Shown here: piece by piece, positions 27,810 through 36,504 of the stretch
Layout of the letters: every line of letters begins with the position of its first letter
Position numbering within the stretch: position 1 is the stretch's first letter
Program-made: the position numbers and the translations under genes
The notes under the pieces: generated by a model
What the model saw: the letters and a program-made list of their open reading frames with translations, nothing else
Told to the model about the DNA's origin: nothing
Database searches by the model: none
Source: Lentisalinibacter sp964427415
Lineage (GTDB): Bacteria > Pseudomonadota > Gammaproteobacteria > Steroidobacterales > Woeseiaceae
NCBI GenBank assembly: GCA_964427415.1
Contig: CAYRUH010000014.1
Location: forward strand, 12,483 to 76,482
Length of the DNA: 64,000 nucleotides
Direction: 5' to 3'

Positions 27810-28277
27810 CTAGGCGCCGGTCTCCGACTCCTCCGGGACCACCACCACGGTGAGCTCGACGTCGACGTCCGCGTGCAGGTGCACGCCGACAGTGTGCTCG
27901 CCCGCCTCGCGCAGCGGACCTTCCTCCGGCAGCCGCACCTCGGCGCGCTCGATCTCGACACCCTGCCCGGTCACCGCGTCGGCGATCTCGCCGGTGCCCA
28001 CCGAGCCGAACAGCTTGCCTTCAGGACCCACCTTGGCCGGAATCTCGACCCGCATGTCGGTAAGCTTCTCGGCGCGCGCCCTGGCGGCATCCAGCTCTTC
28101 GGAGGCCTGCTTCTCCAGCTCGGCGCGCATGGCCTCGAGCTTCGCCACGTTCGCCTTCGTGGCCAGTGTCGCCTTGCCCTGGGGCAGCAGGTAGTTACGG
28201 CCGTAGCCGGACTTCACCGTCACCTTGTCACCGATGGTGCCGAGGTTTTCGATTTTCTCGAGGAGTATCACTTCCAT
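27810..28277 (-). CDS. rplI: 50S ribosomal protein L9
   Basis: 155 residues. Conserved N-terminal domain MEVILLEKIENLGTIGDKV with GYGRNYLLPQGKA, long central helix, and C-terminal RNA-binding domain. ATG at 28277 matches the family start; a GTG nine bases upstream is possible but less likely. Downstream of the DUF2232 gene, upstream of dnaB. Confidence 0.97.
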   Translation of the reverse strand: MEVILLEKIENLGTIGDKVTVKSGYGRNYLLPQGKATLATKANVAKLEAMRAELEKQASEELDAARARAEKLTDMRVEIPAKVGPEGKLFGSVGTGEIADAVTGQGVEIERAEVRLPEEGPLREAGEHTVGVHLHADVDVELTVVVVPEESETGA

Positions 28278-28333
28278 TGCGTTCACCCGTTGTCAGCGTG
28301 CTGCGCCAGGCAGCTTAAGTTACCAGACCAGAT

Positions 28334-29227
28334 TCATCCCTGCCCGGAGACGGCCGGCACCCGCCGGCGGATGTCGATCCAGGCATCCAGGTAGCCGCTC
28401 AGGGACAGCATCCCTATCACTGCACCCGACACCGGCGACGGCAGTATCGCCAGTACATATATCACGATAAGCAGCGCCGGCGGCCAACGCCGCGCCACGA
28501 ACAGCCCGTGCACCAGCGCGAGGCCCTGCACGACGAACGCCACCAGCAACGCCAGCGCCGAATTCACCAGCCATGGCGAACCGGTCAGCGTCGCCGCCAC
28601 ACTGATGACGGCCGTAGCCAGCGCCAGCGTGCGCCCCAGATTCAGCTCCCGGAAGCGGCCGAATAAGGGCGCTCGTTCCGGCAGCAAGGCATACAGCGCG
28701 TAGCCCAGCAATATGACCAGCATCCCACCGACCCAGGTCATACCGAACGCGAGGCCGGTGATCAGCACCTGCGCCATAGTCACGAACGCCGATGCGTCCA
28801 TGGCCATGCCGCCGGCTTCGGAGATATTGCCGGCGAATTGCTCCAGGAACGGCCGCCAGAAGCCCGCCACGTCCTCCACCCAGGCATAGAATACGCCAAT
28901 GCCGGCCAGCATCAGGACCGCCAGCACCTGCGCCGTCAGCGTGAGCGAACGGGTTGAGACCAGCAGCCAGACCGCAGCCAGGCTCCCGCCCTGCAACAGC
29001 GCGAGATACCACACCAGCGACATCCGGAAGTCCTGCATCACAGCCACAGCGGCGATCAGCAGCGCGGAGGCCAGCAGCGCCGCCGCGACTCCCTCGCGCA
29101 GGCCGCGCGCCAGCACTGTCAACACGGTTGTCGCCCCGCTGAGCACCGGCAGCACCGGGAACAGCGCCGCGATTACCAGCACCGCGCGATGGAAGCGCGC
29201 CGTAATCCAGGCAGCGATCTGTCGCAT
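28334..29227 (-). CDS. DUF2232-family membrane protein
   Basis: 297 residues with about eight hydrophobic segments. Position between rpsR and rplI and the pattern of helices match the DUF2232 (YybS-like) membrane proteins that occupy this slot in many non-enteric gammaproteobacteria. It contains LPVLSGATTVLTVLARG near the N-terminus and GYLDAWIDIRRR at the end. Function unknown; family relatives resemble S-component-like transporters. No priB is present where enterics have it. Confidence 0.75.
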   Translation of the reverse strand: MRQIAAWITARFHRAVLVIAALFPVLPVLSGATTVLTVLARGLREGVAAALLASALLIAAVAVMQDFRMSLVWYLALLQGGSLAAVWLLVSTRSLTLTAQVLAVLMLAGIGVFYAWVEDVAGFWRPFLEQFAGNISEAGGMAMDASAFVTMAQVLITGLAFGMTWVGGMLVILLGYALYALLPERAPLFGRFRELNLGRTLALATAVISVAATLTGSPWLVNSALALLVAFVVQGLALVHGLFVARRWPPALLIVIYVLAILPSPVSGAVIGMLSLSGYLDAWIDIRRRVPAVSGQG

Positions 29228-29275
29228 GGGACCTGCCGCCGGACCTCGTACCTGGAGATGCCGGCGGCGCGGCGG

Positions 29276-29500
29276 TCAGTGACGGTCGGTGTAGGGCAGC
29301 AGCGCCAGGTAGCGGGCGCGCTTCACCGCGGTGGACAGCTGCCGCTGGTAGTGAGCCTTTGTGCCGGTGATACGGCTGGGGACGATCTTGCCCGTCTCCG
29401 AGATGAAGCTCTTCAGCAGGCCGAGGTCCTTGTAGTCAATCTCTTCGATGCCTTCGGCAGTGAAACGGCAGTATTTGCGCCGGCGGGAATAACGACTCAT
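29276..29500 (-). CDS. rpsR: 30S ribosomal protein S18
   Basis: 74 residues, standard. Contains KYCRFTAEGIEEIDYKD, LLKSFISETGKIVPSRITG and AVKRARYLALLPYTD. Binds S6 on the 30S platform. Follows rpsF by 14 bases. Confidence 0.98.
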   Translation of the reverse strand: MSRYSRRRKYCRFTAEGIEEIDYKDLGLLKSFISETGKIVPSRITGTKAHYQRQLSTAVKRARYLALLPYTDRH

Positions 29501-29514
29501 GGCAAAACTCCTGT

Positions 29515-30060
29515 TCAGGCGGAGCCGGCTTTCGCCGTCTCGCTCTCTTCTGCGGGCGTGCCGGAGGCGGCTTCGTCGCCGCTCTCATCGGCAGAGGCCG
29601 GTTCCGGGCCCTCTTCCTTCGTCTCGTCCTCTGTCTCTTTCTCGGCCGTCTCCTCTTCCTCGGCGGCCCGTGCACGGGCCTCGGCCTCGGCGCGGGCATC
29701 GCGACGACGCTGGGCCTCGCGCTCCTTGGCCTTCTCGTCCTCGACGGCCTTGGCCATCGGCGAGGCCTCGGTGACGGCCTTGTCGCGCTTGATCACGAGG
29801 TGGCGGAGCACCGCATCGTTGAACTTGAATGCGGCGGTGAGCTCATCGAGCGTCTCTCTGGCGCACTCGATGTTAATGAGGACGTAATGGGCCTTGTGGG
29901 CCTTGGCGATGGGATGGGCGAGCTGGCGACGGCCCCAGTCTTCGAGGCGATGAATATTGCCGCCGCCGTCGGTGATCATGCTCTCGTACCGCTCCACCAT
30001 GGCCGGTACCTGTTCGCTCTGGTCAGGGTGGACCAGAAACACGACCTCGTAGTGTCTCAT
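29515..30060 (-). CDS. rpsF: 30S ribosomal protein S6 with long acidic tail
   Basis: 181 residues. Core S6 fold over about 1-100 (MRHYEVVFLVHPDQSEQVP, HRLEDWGRRQLAHPI). Then an approximately 80-residue charged helix and low-complexity tail (KAKEREAQRRRDARAEAEAR, then Glu-, Ala- and Ser-rich). E. coli S6 is about 131-135 residues with Glu added by RimK, so this tail is unusually long. ATG at 30060 has AAAGGGG shortly upstream. Confidence 0.97.
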   Translation of the reverse strand: MRHYEVVFLVHPDQSEQVPAMVERYESMITDGGGNIHRLEDWGRRQLAHPIAKAHKAHYVLINIECARETLDELTAAFKFNDAVLRHLVIKRDKAVTEASPMAKAVEDEKAKEREAQRRRDARAEAEARARAAEEEETAEKETEDETKEEGPEPASADESGDEAASGTPAEESETAKAGSA

Positions 30061-30081
30061 CGTATCCCCTTTCGGATTACA

Positions 30082-30103
30082 GCCGCCCGCCTTCCGGTGC
30101 GGC
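30082..30103 (-). promoter_or_regulatory. Hairpin in rpsF leader, candidate S6:S18 autoregulatory site
   Basis: GCCGC and GCGGC pair around an inner CCG-containing loop about 20 bases before the rpsF start codon. Position and a CCG in the loop recall the S6:S18-binding leader described for rpsF operons. The full consensus was not verified. Confidence 0.35.
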
Positions 30104-30145
30104 AAGAGGTTATGTGGAGTCCCGCACTTGCGCGGGGCGCGAATG

Positions 30146-30922
30146 TTAACCGAGCCCCGGTGCAGAAGCAATCGGGCGCCGCTGCCGGCAGGCTTCGTAG
30201 AGGCACACGCCCGCCGCCACCGATACGTTCAGGCTCTCTACGCTGCCGGCCATCGGGATGGCGATAACGGCATCGCAGCGCTCCGCGACCGCCGCCGCCA
30301 TGCCCCTTTCCTCACCGCCGAGTACGAGTGCGACCGGGCCGGTGAGATCCGTCTCGTAGAGTCCGGCTTCGGCGTCTTCCGCGCTGCCGATGACGCGCAC
30401 TCCGTAGTCCTGCAGCCAGTCGATCACCCTGGGCAGGCGCTCCACCCGCGCCAGCGGCACGGACTCGGCGGCTCCCGTCGCCACCTTGCGGACCGCCGGC
30501 GTGATGCCGGCGGCGTGACGCCGCGGAATCACCACCGCATCCACCCCGGCCGCGTCCGCCGTGCGCAGGCAGGCGCCCAGGTTGTGGGGGTCCTGAACGC
30601 CGTCCAGCACCAGCACAAGCAGGGCCTCGCCAGCGGTGAGGCGCTGCTCGACCAGCGTGCGCAGCGCCGCCTCATCCAGCGACGAGGCGCCCCGCAGCTC
30701 CGCCACCACGCCCTGATGCCGGGTGCCCGCGGCAAGCGCATCCAGCCGGTTCCGCGCCACCCGCTCGACGGCCACGTCGGCACCGGCGGTGCTCTCCAGC
30801 AGCGCACGGATGCGCTCGTTGTCCACCCGGCGATCCACCAGCAGTCGCCGGACCCGGCCCGCATCCTCGTCGAGCAGACGCGCCACGGCGTGGATGCCGG
30901 CGCTGAAGCGGGCGCTAGTCAC
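30146..30922 (-). CDS. rlmB: 23S rRNA (guanosine-2251-2'-O)-methyltransferase RlmB
   Basis: 258 residues, SPOUT/TrmH fold. N-terminal substrate-binding domain, then LDGVQDPHNLGACLRTADAA, GGEERGM and PMAGSVESLNVSVAAG. The GTG at 30922 overlaps the rnr stop by eight bases. The rnr-rlmB order is conserved in gammaproteobacteria. Confidence 0.97.
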   Translation of the reverse strand: MTSARFSAGIHAVARLLDEDAGRVRRLLVDRRVDNERIRALLESTAGADVAVERVARNRLDALAAGTRHQGVVAELRGASSLDEAALRTLVEQRLTAGEALLVLVLDGVQDPHNLGACLRTADAAGVDAVVIPRRHAAGITPAVRKVATGAAESVPLARVERLPRVIDWLQDYGVRVIGSAEDAEAGLYETDLTGPVALVLGGEERGMAAAVAERCDAVIAIPMAGSVESLNVSVAAGVCLYEACRQRRPIASAPGLG

Positions 30923-33134
30923 CGCCGTCGGCGAGCCGGAAGTCGATGCGCCGGGTATCCAGTTCCACCCGATGGACGGTCACCGCCAGCTCGTCGCCCA
31001 GGGCGTAGGCCTGCCCGCTGCGGCTGCCGACCAGGCGCTGGGAGCCCGCCTCGTATTCGTAGTAATCGTTACCCAGGGTGGAGACGTGCACCAGACCGTC
31101 GATCTGGTATTCGGGGATCTGCACGAACAGGCCGAAGTGGGTCACGCCGGTCACCACGCCCTCGTAGTCGTTGCCGATCTTGTCTTCCATGAACTGGCAC
31201 TTCAGCCAGGCTTCCACCTCGCGGGTGGCGTCCTCGGCTCGCCGCTCGTGGGCCGAGGTGAGCTGGCCCAGCCGTTCCATGTCGCCCCGCTCATAGGGGA
31301 AGGCCTTCGGCTTGCCGCCGTTCGCCAGGTGCTTGATGGCCCGGTGCACCAGCAGGTCCGGGTAACGGCGTATGGGCGAGGTGAAATGGGCGTAGGCAGT
31401 GAGGGCGAGGCCGAAATGGCCGATATTCTCCGGCGTGTACTCCGCATGTGCCATCGAGCGCAGCAGCGCCATGGAAATGGCCTGGGAGTCGGGGCGATCC
31501 TGGACTTCCTGCATCAGCTTGCCGAAGTCCTTCGCCTGCACGTGCTCCGGATGGGGCACCTTCAGGCCCAGACCCAGGAGATACTCGCGGAAGTCCTGGA
31601 ACTTCTCCGCATCCGGCTTCGCGTGCACGCGGTACAGCGTCGGCACCTTGTGGCGGCGCAGGTACTTTGCCGCCTCGACATTCGCCGCGATCATGCACTC
31701 CTCCACCAACCGGTGGGCATCGCTGCGCTCGAAGGCGCGGATCGCCTCGATCTCGCCGCCCTCGTCCAGCTCGATCCTCACGGCGGGGATGTCGAGTTCC
31801 AGCGCGCCGCGCCGGGCCCGAGCCCTGGCGAAGGCCCGGTAGACGTCGCGCAGATTATTGATATGGGCAACGATTTCTTCCCCGACTCCCGCATTGCCCG
31901 GTTTCTCGCCCTCGAACAGAGCGCCGACCTGGCTGTAGGTGAGCCTGGCCGCCGATCGCATCAGCCCCTCGTAGAACGTCGAGCGGCGCACCTTGCCGCC
32001 GGGCCCCACGATCATCTCGCAGACGAGGCAGAGCCGGTCCACTTTGGGGTTGAGCGAACACAGGCCGTTGGAAAGCACGGTGGGCAGCATGGGCACCACC
32101 CGGTCCGGGAAATAGACGGAAGTGCCCCGTCTGGTCGCCTCCCGGTCGATATCCGAGCCGCGCTCGACGTAATGACCCACGTCCGCGATGGCCACCAGCA
32201 GGCGCCAGCCGTCCTCCATTGGCTCGCAGAACACGGCATCGTCGAAGTCCTTCGCGTCGGCGCCGTCGATGGTCACGAGGGGCAGATCACGCAGGTCGCG
32301 ACGGCCCTCCTTCGCCGAACGGGGCACATACTTGCCGAAGGCCTTCTCCTCCTCGCGCACGCCCTCCGGCCACTGGTGAGGGATGCCGTGAGCGTGGATG
32401 GCGAGGTCGGTGGCCATGCCCCGCTGCCCGGGCGCGCCGAGCACGCGGGTCACGCGGCCGGTGGGCTGCTCCTGGCGGGACGGGAAGTCGACCAGTTCGG
32501 CGACCACCATCTCGCCGGGCTTCGCGCTGCCCGCCTCTTCGCGGGGGATCAGCACCCGGTGCTGGATGCGCGGGTTGTCGGGCAGGACCAGCCCGATGCC
32601 GCGCTCGCGGATATATTGCCCGGCCACTTCCCGCGTGCGGTGCTCCAGCACCTCGATGACCTTGCCTTCCGGCCGGCCCCGGCGGTCGCGCCGGATCACC
32701 TTCACGGCGATTCGGTCCTCATGCATCACCTCCTGCATCTCCCGCGGCGAGAGGTACACGTCCTCACCGCCCTCGTCCGGGATCAGGAAGCCGAAACCGT
32801 CGGGATGGGCCTGTACCACACCCGGCACCAGGTGCAGCCGCTCGGTCAGGCAGTATTCCTGACTGCGGTTCCGGATCAGCTGCCCGCCGGTGATCATGCG
32901 CTTCAGACGCTCGCCGAGGGCGCGCCGGTGCTTGCTCTCGGTCAGTCCGAAACTCTTCGATATCTCCTCGAAGTGCATCGGCCGGCCCTTTGAGTGCAGT
33001 GCATCGAGAATCCGCCGTCGGTCCGGCACAGGATGGCTGTAGGTTTTCTGCTCCTGGCCGTCCTTGCCAGCCTGGTCACCCTTGCGGCGGCGCCCGCCGC
33101 CCTGTCTGTTCCTGTTCCGTTTAGCCAAAATCAT
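30915..33134 (-). CDS. rnr: Ribonuclease R
   Basis: About 739 residues. Basic N-terminus (KRNRNRQGGGRRRKG), winged-helix and cold-shock domains, RNB catalytic domain with DGADAKDFDDAV and S1 domain near the C-terminus (DYEGVVTGVTHFGLFVQIPE). Processive 3'-5' exoribonuclease that digests structured RNA. It lacks a long Lys-rich C-terminal tail. ATG at 33134 is used; TTG at 33128 has the better-placed AAGGA and may be the true start. The longer frame to 33281 crosses tRNA-Leu and is rejected. Confidence 0.95.
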   Translation of the reverse strand: MILAKRNRNRQGGGRRRKGDQAGKDGQEQKTYSHPVPDRRRILDALHSKGRPMHFEEISKSFGLTESKHRRALGERLKRMITGGQLIRNRSQEYCLTERLHLVPGVVQAHPDGFGFLIPDEGGEDVYLSPREMQEVMHEDRIAVKVIRRDRRGRPEGKVIEVLEHRTREVAGQYIRERGIGLVLPDNPRIQHRVLIPREEAGSAKPGEMVVAELVDFPSRQEQPTGRVTRVLGAPGQRGMATDLAIHAHGIPHQWPEGVREEEKAFGKYVPRSAKEGRRDLRDLPLVTIDGADAKDFDDAVFCEPMEDGWRLLVAIADVGHYVERGSDIDREATRRGTSVYFPDRVVPMLPTVLSNGLCSLNPKVDRLCLVCEMIVGPGGKVRRSTFYEGLMRSAARLTYSQVGALFEGEKPGNAGVGEEIVAHINNLRDVYRAFARARARRGALELDIPAVRIELDEGGEIEAIRAFERSDAHRLVEECMIAANVEAAKYLRRHKVPTLYRVHAKPDAEKFQDFREYLLGLGLKVPHPEHVQAKDFGKLMQEVQDRPDSQAISMALLRSMAHAEYTPENIGHFGLALTAYAHFTSPIRRYPDLLVHRAIKHLANGGKPKAFPYERGDMERLGQLTSAHERRAEDATREVEAWLKCQFMEDKIGNDYEGVVTGVTHFGLFVQIPEYQIDGLVHVSTLGNDYYEYEAGSQRLVGSRSGQAYALGDELAVTVHRVELDTRRIDFRLADGGD

Positions 33135-33158
33135 TCCTTGTTCTGAAAGGGGACGCGA

Positions 33159-33187
33159 TTGACAAGGATAACGCCCTTGAGTAGAGT
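33159..33187 (+). promoter_or_regulatory. Sigma-70 promoter of tRNA-Leu
   Basis: TTGACA at 33159-33164 and TAGAGT at 33182-33187, separated by 17 bases. Predicted transcription start is about 35 bases before the tRNA. Confidence 0.65.
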
Positions 33188-33228
33188 CTCGCGCCTCCGT
33201 CGGGGCGCATTCTACGCGCTCCGCGCCT

Positions 33229-33315
33229 GCCCAGGTGGCGGAATTGGTAGACGCGCTAGCTTCAGGTGCTAGTGGGGGCAACCCCGTGGAGGTTCAAGTC
33301 CTCTCCTGGGCACCA
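33229..33315 (+). tRNA. tRNA-Leu (anticodon CAG)
   Basis: 87 bases with encoded CCA. Acceptor stem GCCCAGG/CCTGGGC, D-loop GGAATTGGTAGACGCG, anticodon stem CTAGC/GCTAG around loop TTCAGGT (anticodon CAG), a long variable arm TGGGGGCAACCCCGT typical of type II tRNA, and T-arm GGTTCAAGTCC. Confidence 0.97.
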
Positions 33316-33802
33316 TTCCGGGGCATCCTCCTCCCGCGCCCGGCATTCATCGATCCGGCCACTCCCTGGACACCATTACCGGCCGCTCCAGCCAGCAGTA
33401 AAAGCGGTTCTGTGATTCGGGCAGATGCTCGGCGCACCGGGCCGCATCCGTCTGGACCATTTGCTCCAGGTTGTAGTGACCGATTGGCGGATTGACGCTA
33501 ATATCCAGCGCCGGCAGAGCCGGCGAGGAACCGCGCAGCGCTCAGGCGGCACGCCGTCGTCGACAAACGCCCCGGCAGGAAGTCGTCGACGGCGGGCGTC
33601 ACGTCCGACGCCGGCGCCAGCGTGGCGGGATCGATCTCGACGTCGATGCCGGTCTTCACCTCGACAGTGATAGCAACAACAACGCGGACCACAACCCGGG
33701 CGCCGAGGACCGGCACGAGCTGCTGGAGAAATACGAAGAGTCCAAGCAGCTCATTCCGCTGGAGGTTCTGCACCGCCCCGAGATCATCTGACGGGCTGTC
33801 CC
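33316..33802. other. 487-bp region after tRNA-Leu with no confident gene
   Basis: At 33365-33382 the sequence CCTGGACACCATTACCGG nearly repeats the tRNA 3' end and flank at 33305-33321 (one mismatch, one inserted base). The remainder is GC-rich and holds the doubtful frame described at 33492. No integrase or transposase is present. Confidence 0.5.
33492..33791 (+). pseudogene. Possible remnant reading frame of a secreted or Ca-binding protein
   Basis: 99-codon frame, product unrecognised. The first half (Arg-rich) looks non-coding, but the last 50 or so codons have strong G/C third positions and a plausible composition: DSDSNNNADHNPG (Asp/Asn-rich, like a calcium-binding loop) and then LLEKYEESKQLIPLEVL. 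It could be the 3' remnant of a larger gene, a small real gene, or chance. Convergent with the Ig-like lipoprotein gene. Confidence 0.25.
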
Positions 33803-36355
33803 TTACTGCACCGTCTTCGTGGCGGGCGCGGAGTAGTCGCTCTCCACTCCTGACGTGTTGTAGGAGGTCGCCACGAATTCATACGTGCCCTGCACCAGGT
33901 TCTCGACCACGTAGGTGGTCACACCCGGATTGTCGATGGTCACCGAGTTCGGATAGCTTCCGGACGTCGTCCCCCAATAGATGCGGTAGCCCGCCAGGTC
34001 CGTCAGCGCCGTACCGTCCGTGTTCTCCGTGGGCGGCGACCAGCTGAGCGTGACCGAACCCATGGCGATGGCCTCGACCGTGATCGAGAAGGCGCCGAGG
34101 GACGCGGAAGCCTGACCGTCGCTGACGCTGATCACGATGTCGGCATAGGTGCCTACGTCGCCTGCCTCGGGCGTGCCGGACAGGCGGCCGGTACCGGTGT
34201 TGAATGCCGCCCAGGACGGCTTGTTGGTGATGGAGAAGCTCAGGTTGTCGCCGTCCGCATCGCTCGCGCCCGGGGTGAAACTGTACTGAGTGCCTTCCGT
34301 CACCGCCTTCGCCGGGCTGCCGGAGATCGTCGGCGCCGAGTTCGTGGCGAGCGCCTGCACGGTGATCGTGAAGGCCGGCAGTGACGCCGAGTCCTGACCG
34401 TCGCTCACGCTGATCACGATATTGCCGTAGCTGCCTGTGTCGCCGCTGGCGGGGGTGCCCGAGAGACGGCCTGTCGTTGTGTCGAAAGATGACCAGGAAG
34501 GCCTGTTCGCAACATCGAAAACGAGCGCGTCGCCGTCGGCGTCGCTGGCGCCCGGCGTGAACTCGTAGGTCGCACCTTCGTTCACTGATGTGGCGGGCGT
34601 GCCGGAAATCGTCGGCGCGCTGTTGGTCGCAACCGCACGCACCTCGATCGCGAACGGCCCCAGGGCGGCCTGCGCCTCGCCGTCGGTGACGGTAATGGTG
34701 ACGTCCGTATAGAGACCGGCGTCGCCCGCGGCGGGCGTGCCGAAGAGCCGACCGGTGGCGGTATCGAAACTGGCCCATGCCGGCAGATTCGCGATGTCGA
34801 AGGTCAGCGAATCGCCGTCCGCATCGCTCGCGCTCGGCGTGAAGCTGTAGGGCGCGCCTTCACTGACAGCTGCGGGAGGGCTGCCGACAATCGTCGGCGC
34901 GGTGTTGGTCACCAGCTGCCGCACCTCCACCGTGAACGGCCCCAGCGAGGCCGTTGCTTCGCCGTCGCTGACCGTGATTGTGATGTCGGCGTAAGAACCC
35001 GCATCGCCCGCGCCTAGGGTCCCGAACAGCTCGCCTGTTCCAGCGTCGAAACTCGCCCATGCGGGACGGTTGGCGATCTCGAAAATCAGGGCGTCACCGT
35101 CCGGATCCGACACGGTTGGTGCGAAGCTGTAGCGCTCGCCTTCCGTAATGGCGCTCTGCGGGTCGCCGCTGATCGTCGGCGGGCTGTTCGTCGACGGCGT
35201 TTCGCCGCCGTTGCCGGCCGTGCCGTTGACGAGATCCAGCTCGTCCTGGCCACCGTCGGCGACGGCAATAATAGCGTTGTCGAGCAACTCCACCGAATCC
35301 CGGGGCACGATGCCGTCGACCTGCTTCGGCGAGACGCCGGGATCGAGGTCGGCGAGCGCCGCCTCGAGATTGTCAAATTCCGGGGCCGGCATCACCGCCT
35401 TTGTCGCGGCCAGACCGACACGGATCTGCGCCAGTGCATCCGCGCTGACGGGCACCTCGGTCGTGGTGACCGCGGTAGCATCCGGCATCACCTGGCGGAT
35501 GGCGTCGTCCATCGCGCCCATCGCGTCGACACCATTGACCTGCAGACGATTGGCGATCGCCTCCAGCAGCGTCTGCGTCGAGGCCACGATCGCGACGGCA
35601 GTGATGCGCGCATCCGCCTTGGCTCCGCCGGCGCCGTCGAGTCTGCCGTCGGTGAGGTCCGAGGCCATCGCGGCCACGACGGCGTCGCCGTCTATCTGGC
35701 GGCCAACGGCGATGAGCGCATCACGGGTCCGACGGATGGTCTCGCCCAGCGTCTCGGAGGCCTTCACCATCTCCGCGATGCGGGTGCCGTCTATGACCTG
35801 GGTCATGACCGGCTCGCCTGACAGCGTCACGAGACCGCTGTTCAGCGCCGTGGTCACCCGGTTCAGGGCGATGCCGAGATTCTCCCTGGTCAGGCCGCCC
35901 GGCAATTCGCCGGCAAGTGCCACCGCGAGCGTACTGAAGGGATTCAGGTTCGCAACAGTCTTCTCGCCGGGCTCCAGCGCTATGCTCTTCAGCACGAAAT
36001 CCGGCGCCAGGCCAGTCACCAGATCGGTGCCGCCCCGGGCGTCAATAGTCAGGGGATAGTCCCCGCCCTGCGTGCGCACGGTGATGTTGTAGCCGGCGCT
36101 GGCATCGCTGTTCATGCTGCCGAGCTCCGAGCCGTCGCTGGCGACGATCCGCACCGTCGCGCCGACGATGGGCCCGTCACCCACGCTGCCTGACAATTCG
36201 TGATCGCGCAGGATCTGGCCGGTAGCGCCGCCGGGATCGTTCGCAATAGGCTGCTCGGCCACTTCCTCTTCCATGAGACAGCCGCTCAGCGCGAGCGAGA
36301 TCATGGGAAGAATCAGCAGCCTGTTCAGTTTTGCTGGCGCGGAATATAGGCGCAT
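33803..36355 (-). CDS. Ig-like repeat / fibronectin type III lipoprotein, adhesin-like
   Basis: 850 residues. Lipoprotein signal ends ALSGC (C26; next residues LM do not suggest inner-membrane retention). Residues about 40-110 resemble a carboxypeptidase-regulatory-like fold; 110-390 are unassigned. Four tandem repeats of 94 residues (about 390-765) each carry SDxDGDxLxF, PxWxxF and TGxLxGTPxxGD, matching putative Ig (He_PIG) cadherin-like domains. A fibronectin type III domain ends the protein (766-850). ATG at 36355 has AGGAG seven bases upstream. Likely surface-exposed structural or adhesive protein under c-di-GMP riboswitch control. Confidence 0.85.
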   Translation of the reverse strand: MRLYSAPAKLNRLLILPMISLALSGCLMEEEVAEQPIANDPGGATGQILRDHELSGSVGDGPIVGATVRIVASDGSELGSMNSDASAGYNITVRTQGGDYPLTIDARGGTDLVTGLAPDFVLKSIALEPGEKTVANLNPFSTLAVALAGELPGGLTRENLGIALNRVTTALNSGLVTLSGEPVMTQVIDGTRIAEMVKASETLGETIRRTRDALIAVGRQIDGDAVVAAMASDLTDGRLDGAGGAKADARITAVAIVASTQTLLEAIANRLQVNGVDAMGAMDDAIRQVMPDATAVTTTEVPVSADALAQIRVGLAATKAVMPAPEFDNLEAALADLDPGVSPKQVDGIVPRDSVELLDNAIIAVADGGQDELDLVNGTAGNGGETPSTNSPPTISGDPQSAITEGERYSFAPTVSDPDGDALIFEIANRPAWASFDAGTGELFGTLGAGDAGSYADITITVSDGEATASLGPFTVEVRQLVTNTAPTIVGSPPAAVSEGAPYSFTPSASDADGDSLTFDIANLPAWASFDTATGRLFGTPAAGDAGLYTDVTITVTDGEAQAALGPFAIEVRAVATNSAPTISGTPATSVNEGATYEFTPGASDADGDALVFDVANRPSWSSFDTTTGRLSGTPASGDTGSYGNIVISVSDGQDSASLPAFTITVQALATNSAPTISGSPAKAVTEGTQYSFTPGASDADGDNLSFSITNKPSWAAFNTGTGRLSGTPEAGDVGTYADIVISVSDGQASASLGAFSITVEAIAMGSVTLSWSPPTENTDGTALTDLAGYRIYWGTTSGSYPNSVTIDNPGVTTYVVENLVQGTYEFVATSYNTSGVESDYSAPATKTVQ
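34061..35188 (-). repeat. Four tandem 282-bp repeats encoding Ig-like domains
   Basis: Successive copies start with NSPPTISG, NTAPTIVG, NSAPTISG and NSAPTISG and share the SDADGD and GTP-AGD cores. The copies are clearly diverged, so they are not recent duplications. Confidence 0.85.
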
Positions 36356-36504
36356 AACGGCACTCCTGCCTTTGTCGGGCGGGCTCTCCGATCGGAAGAC
36401 GCAGCGTCAGGCTACGGGGTAATGTCGAATCGAAACGCTGCCGGGGGTCGGCGAACGAGCGCTCTTGTTATTGGACGCCGGCATGAAGCCGGTGAGCGCC
36501 CTGT

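Noticed and set aside
30723..32993. 756-codon plus-strand frame opposite rnr
   Set aside because: Antisense shadow of ribonuclease R; composition is His/Ala/Arg-rich and not protein-like.
34061..35188. Regular repeats considered as a CRISPR array
   Set aside because: The repeats are 282 bp, coding and diverged, and encode Ig-like domains; no short direct repeats with unique spacers occur anywhere in the window.
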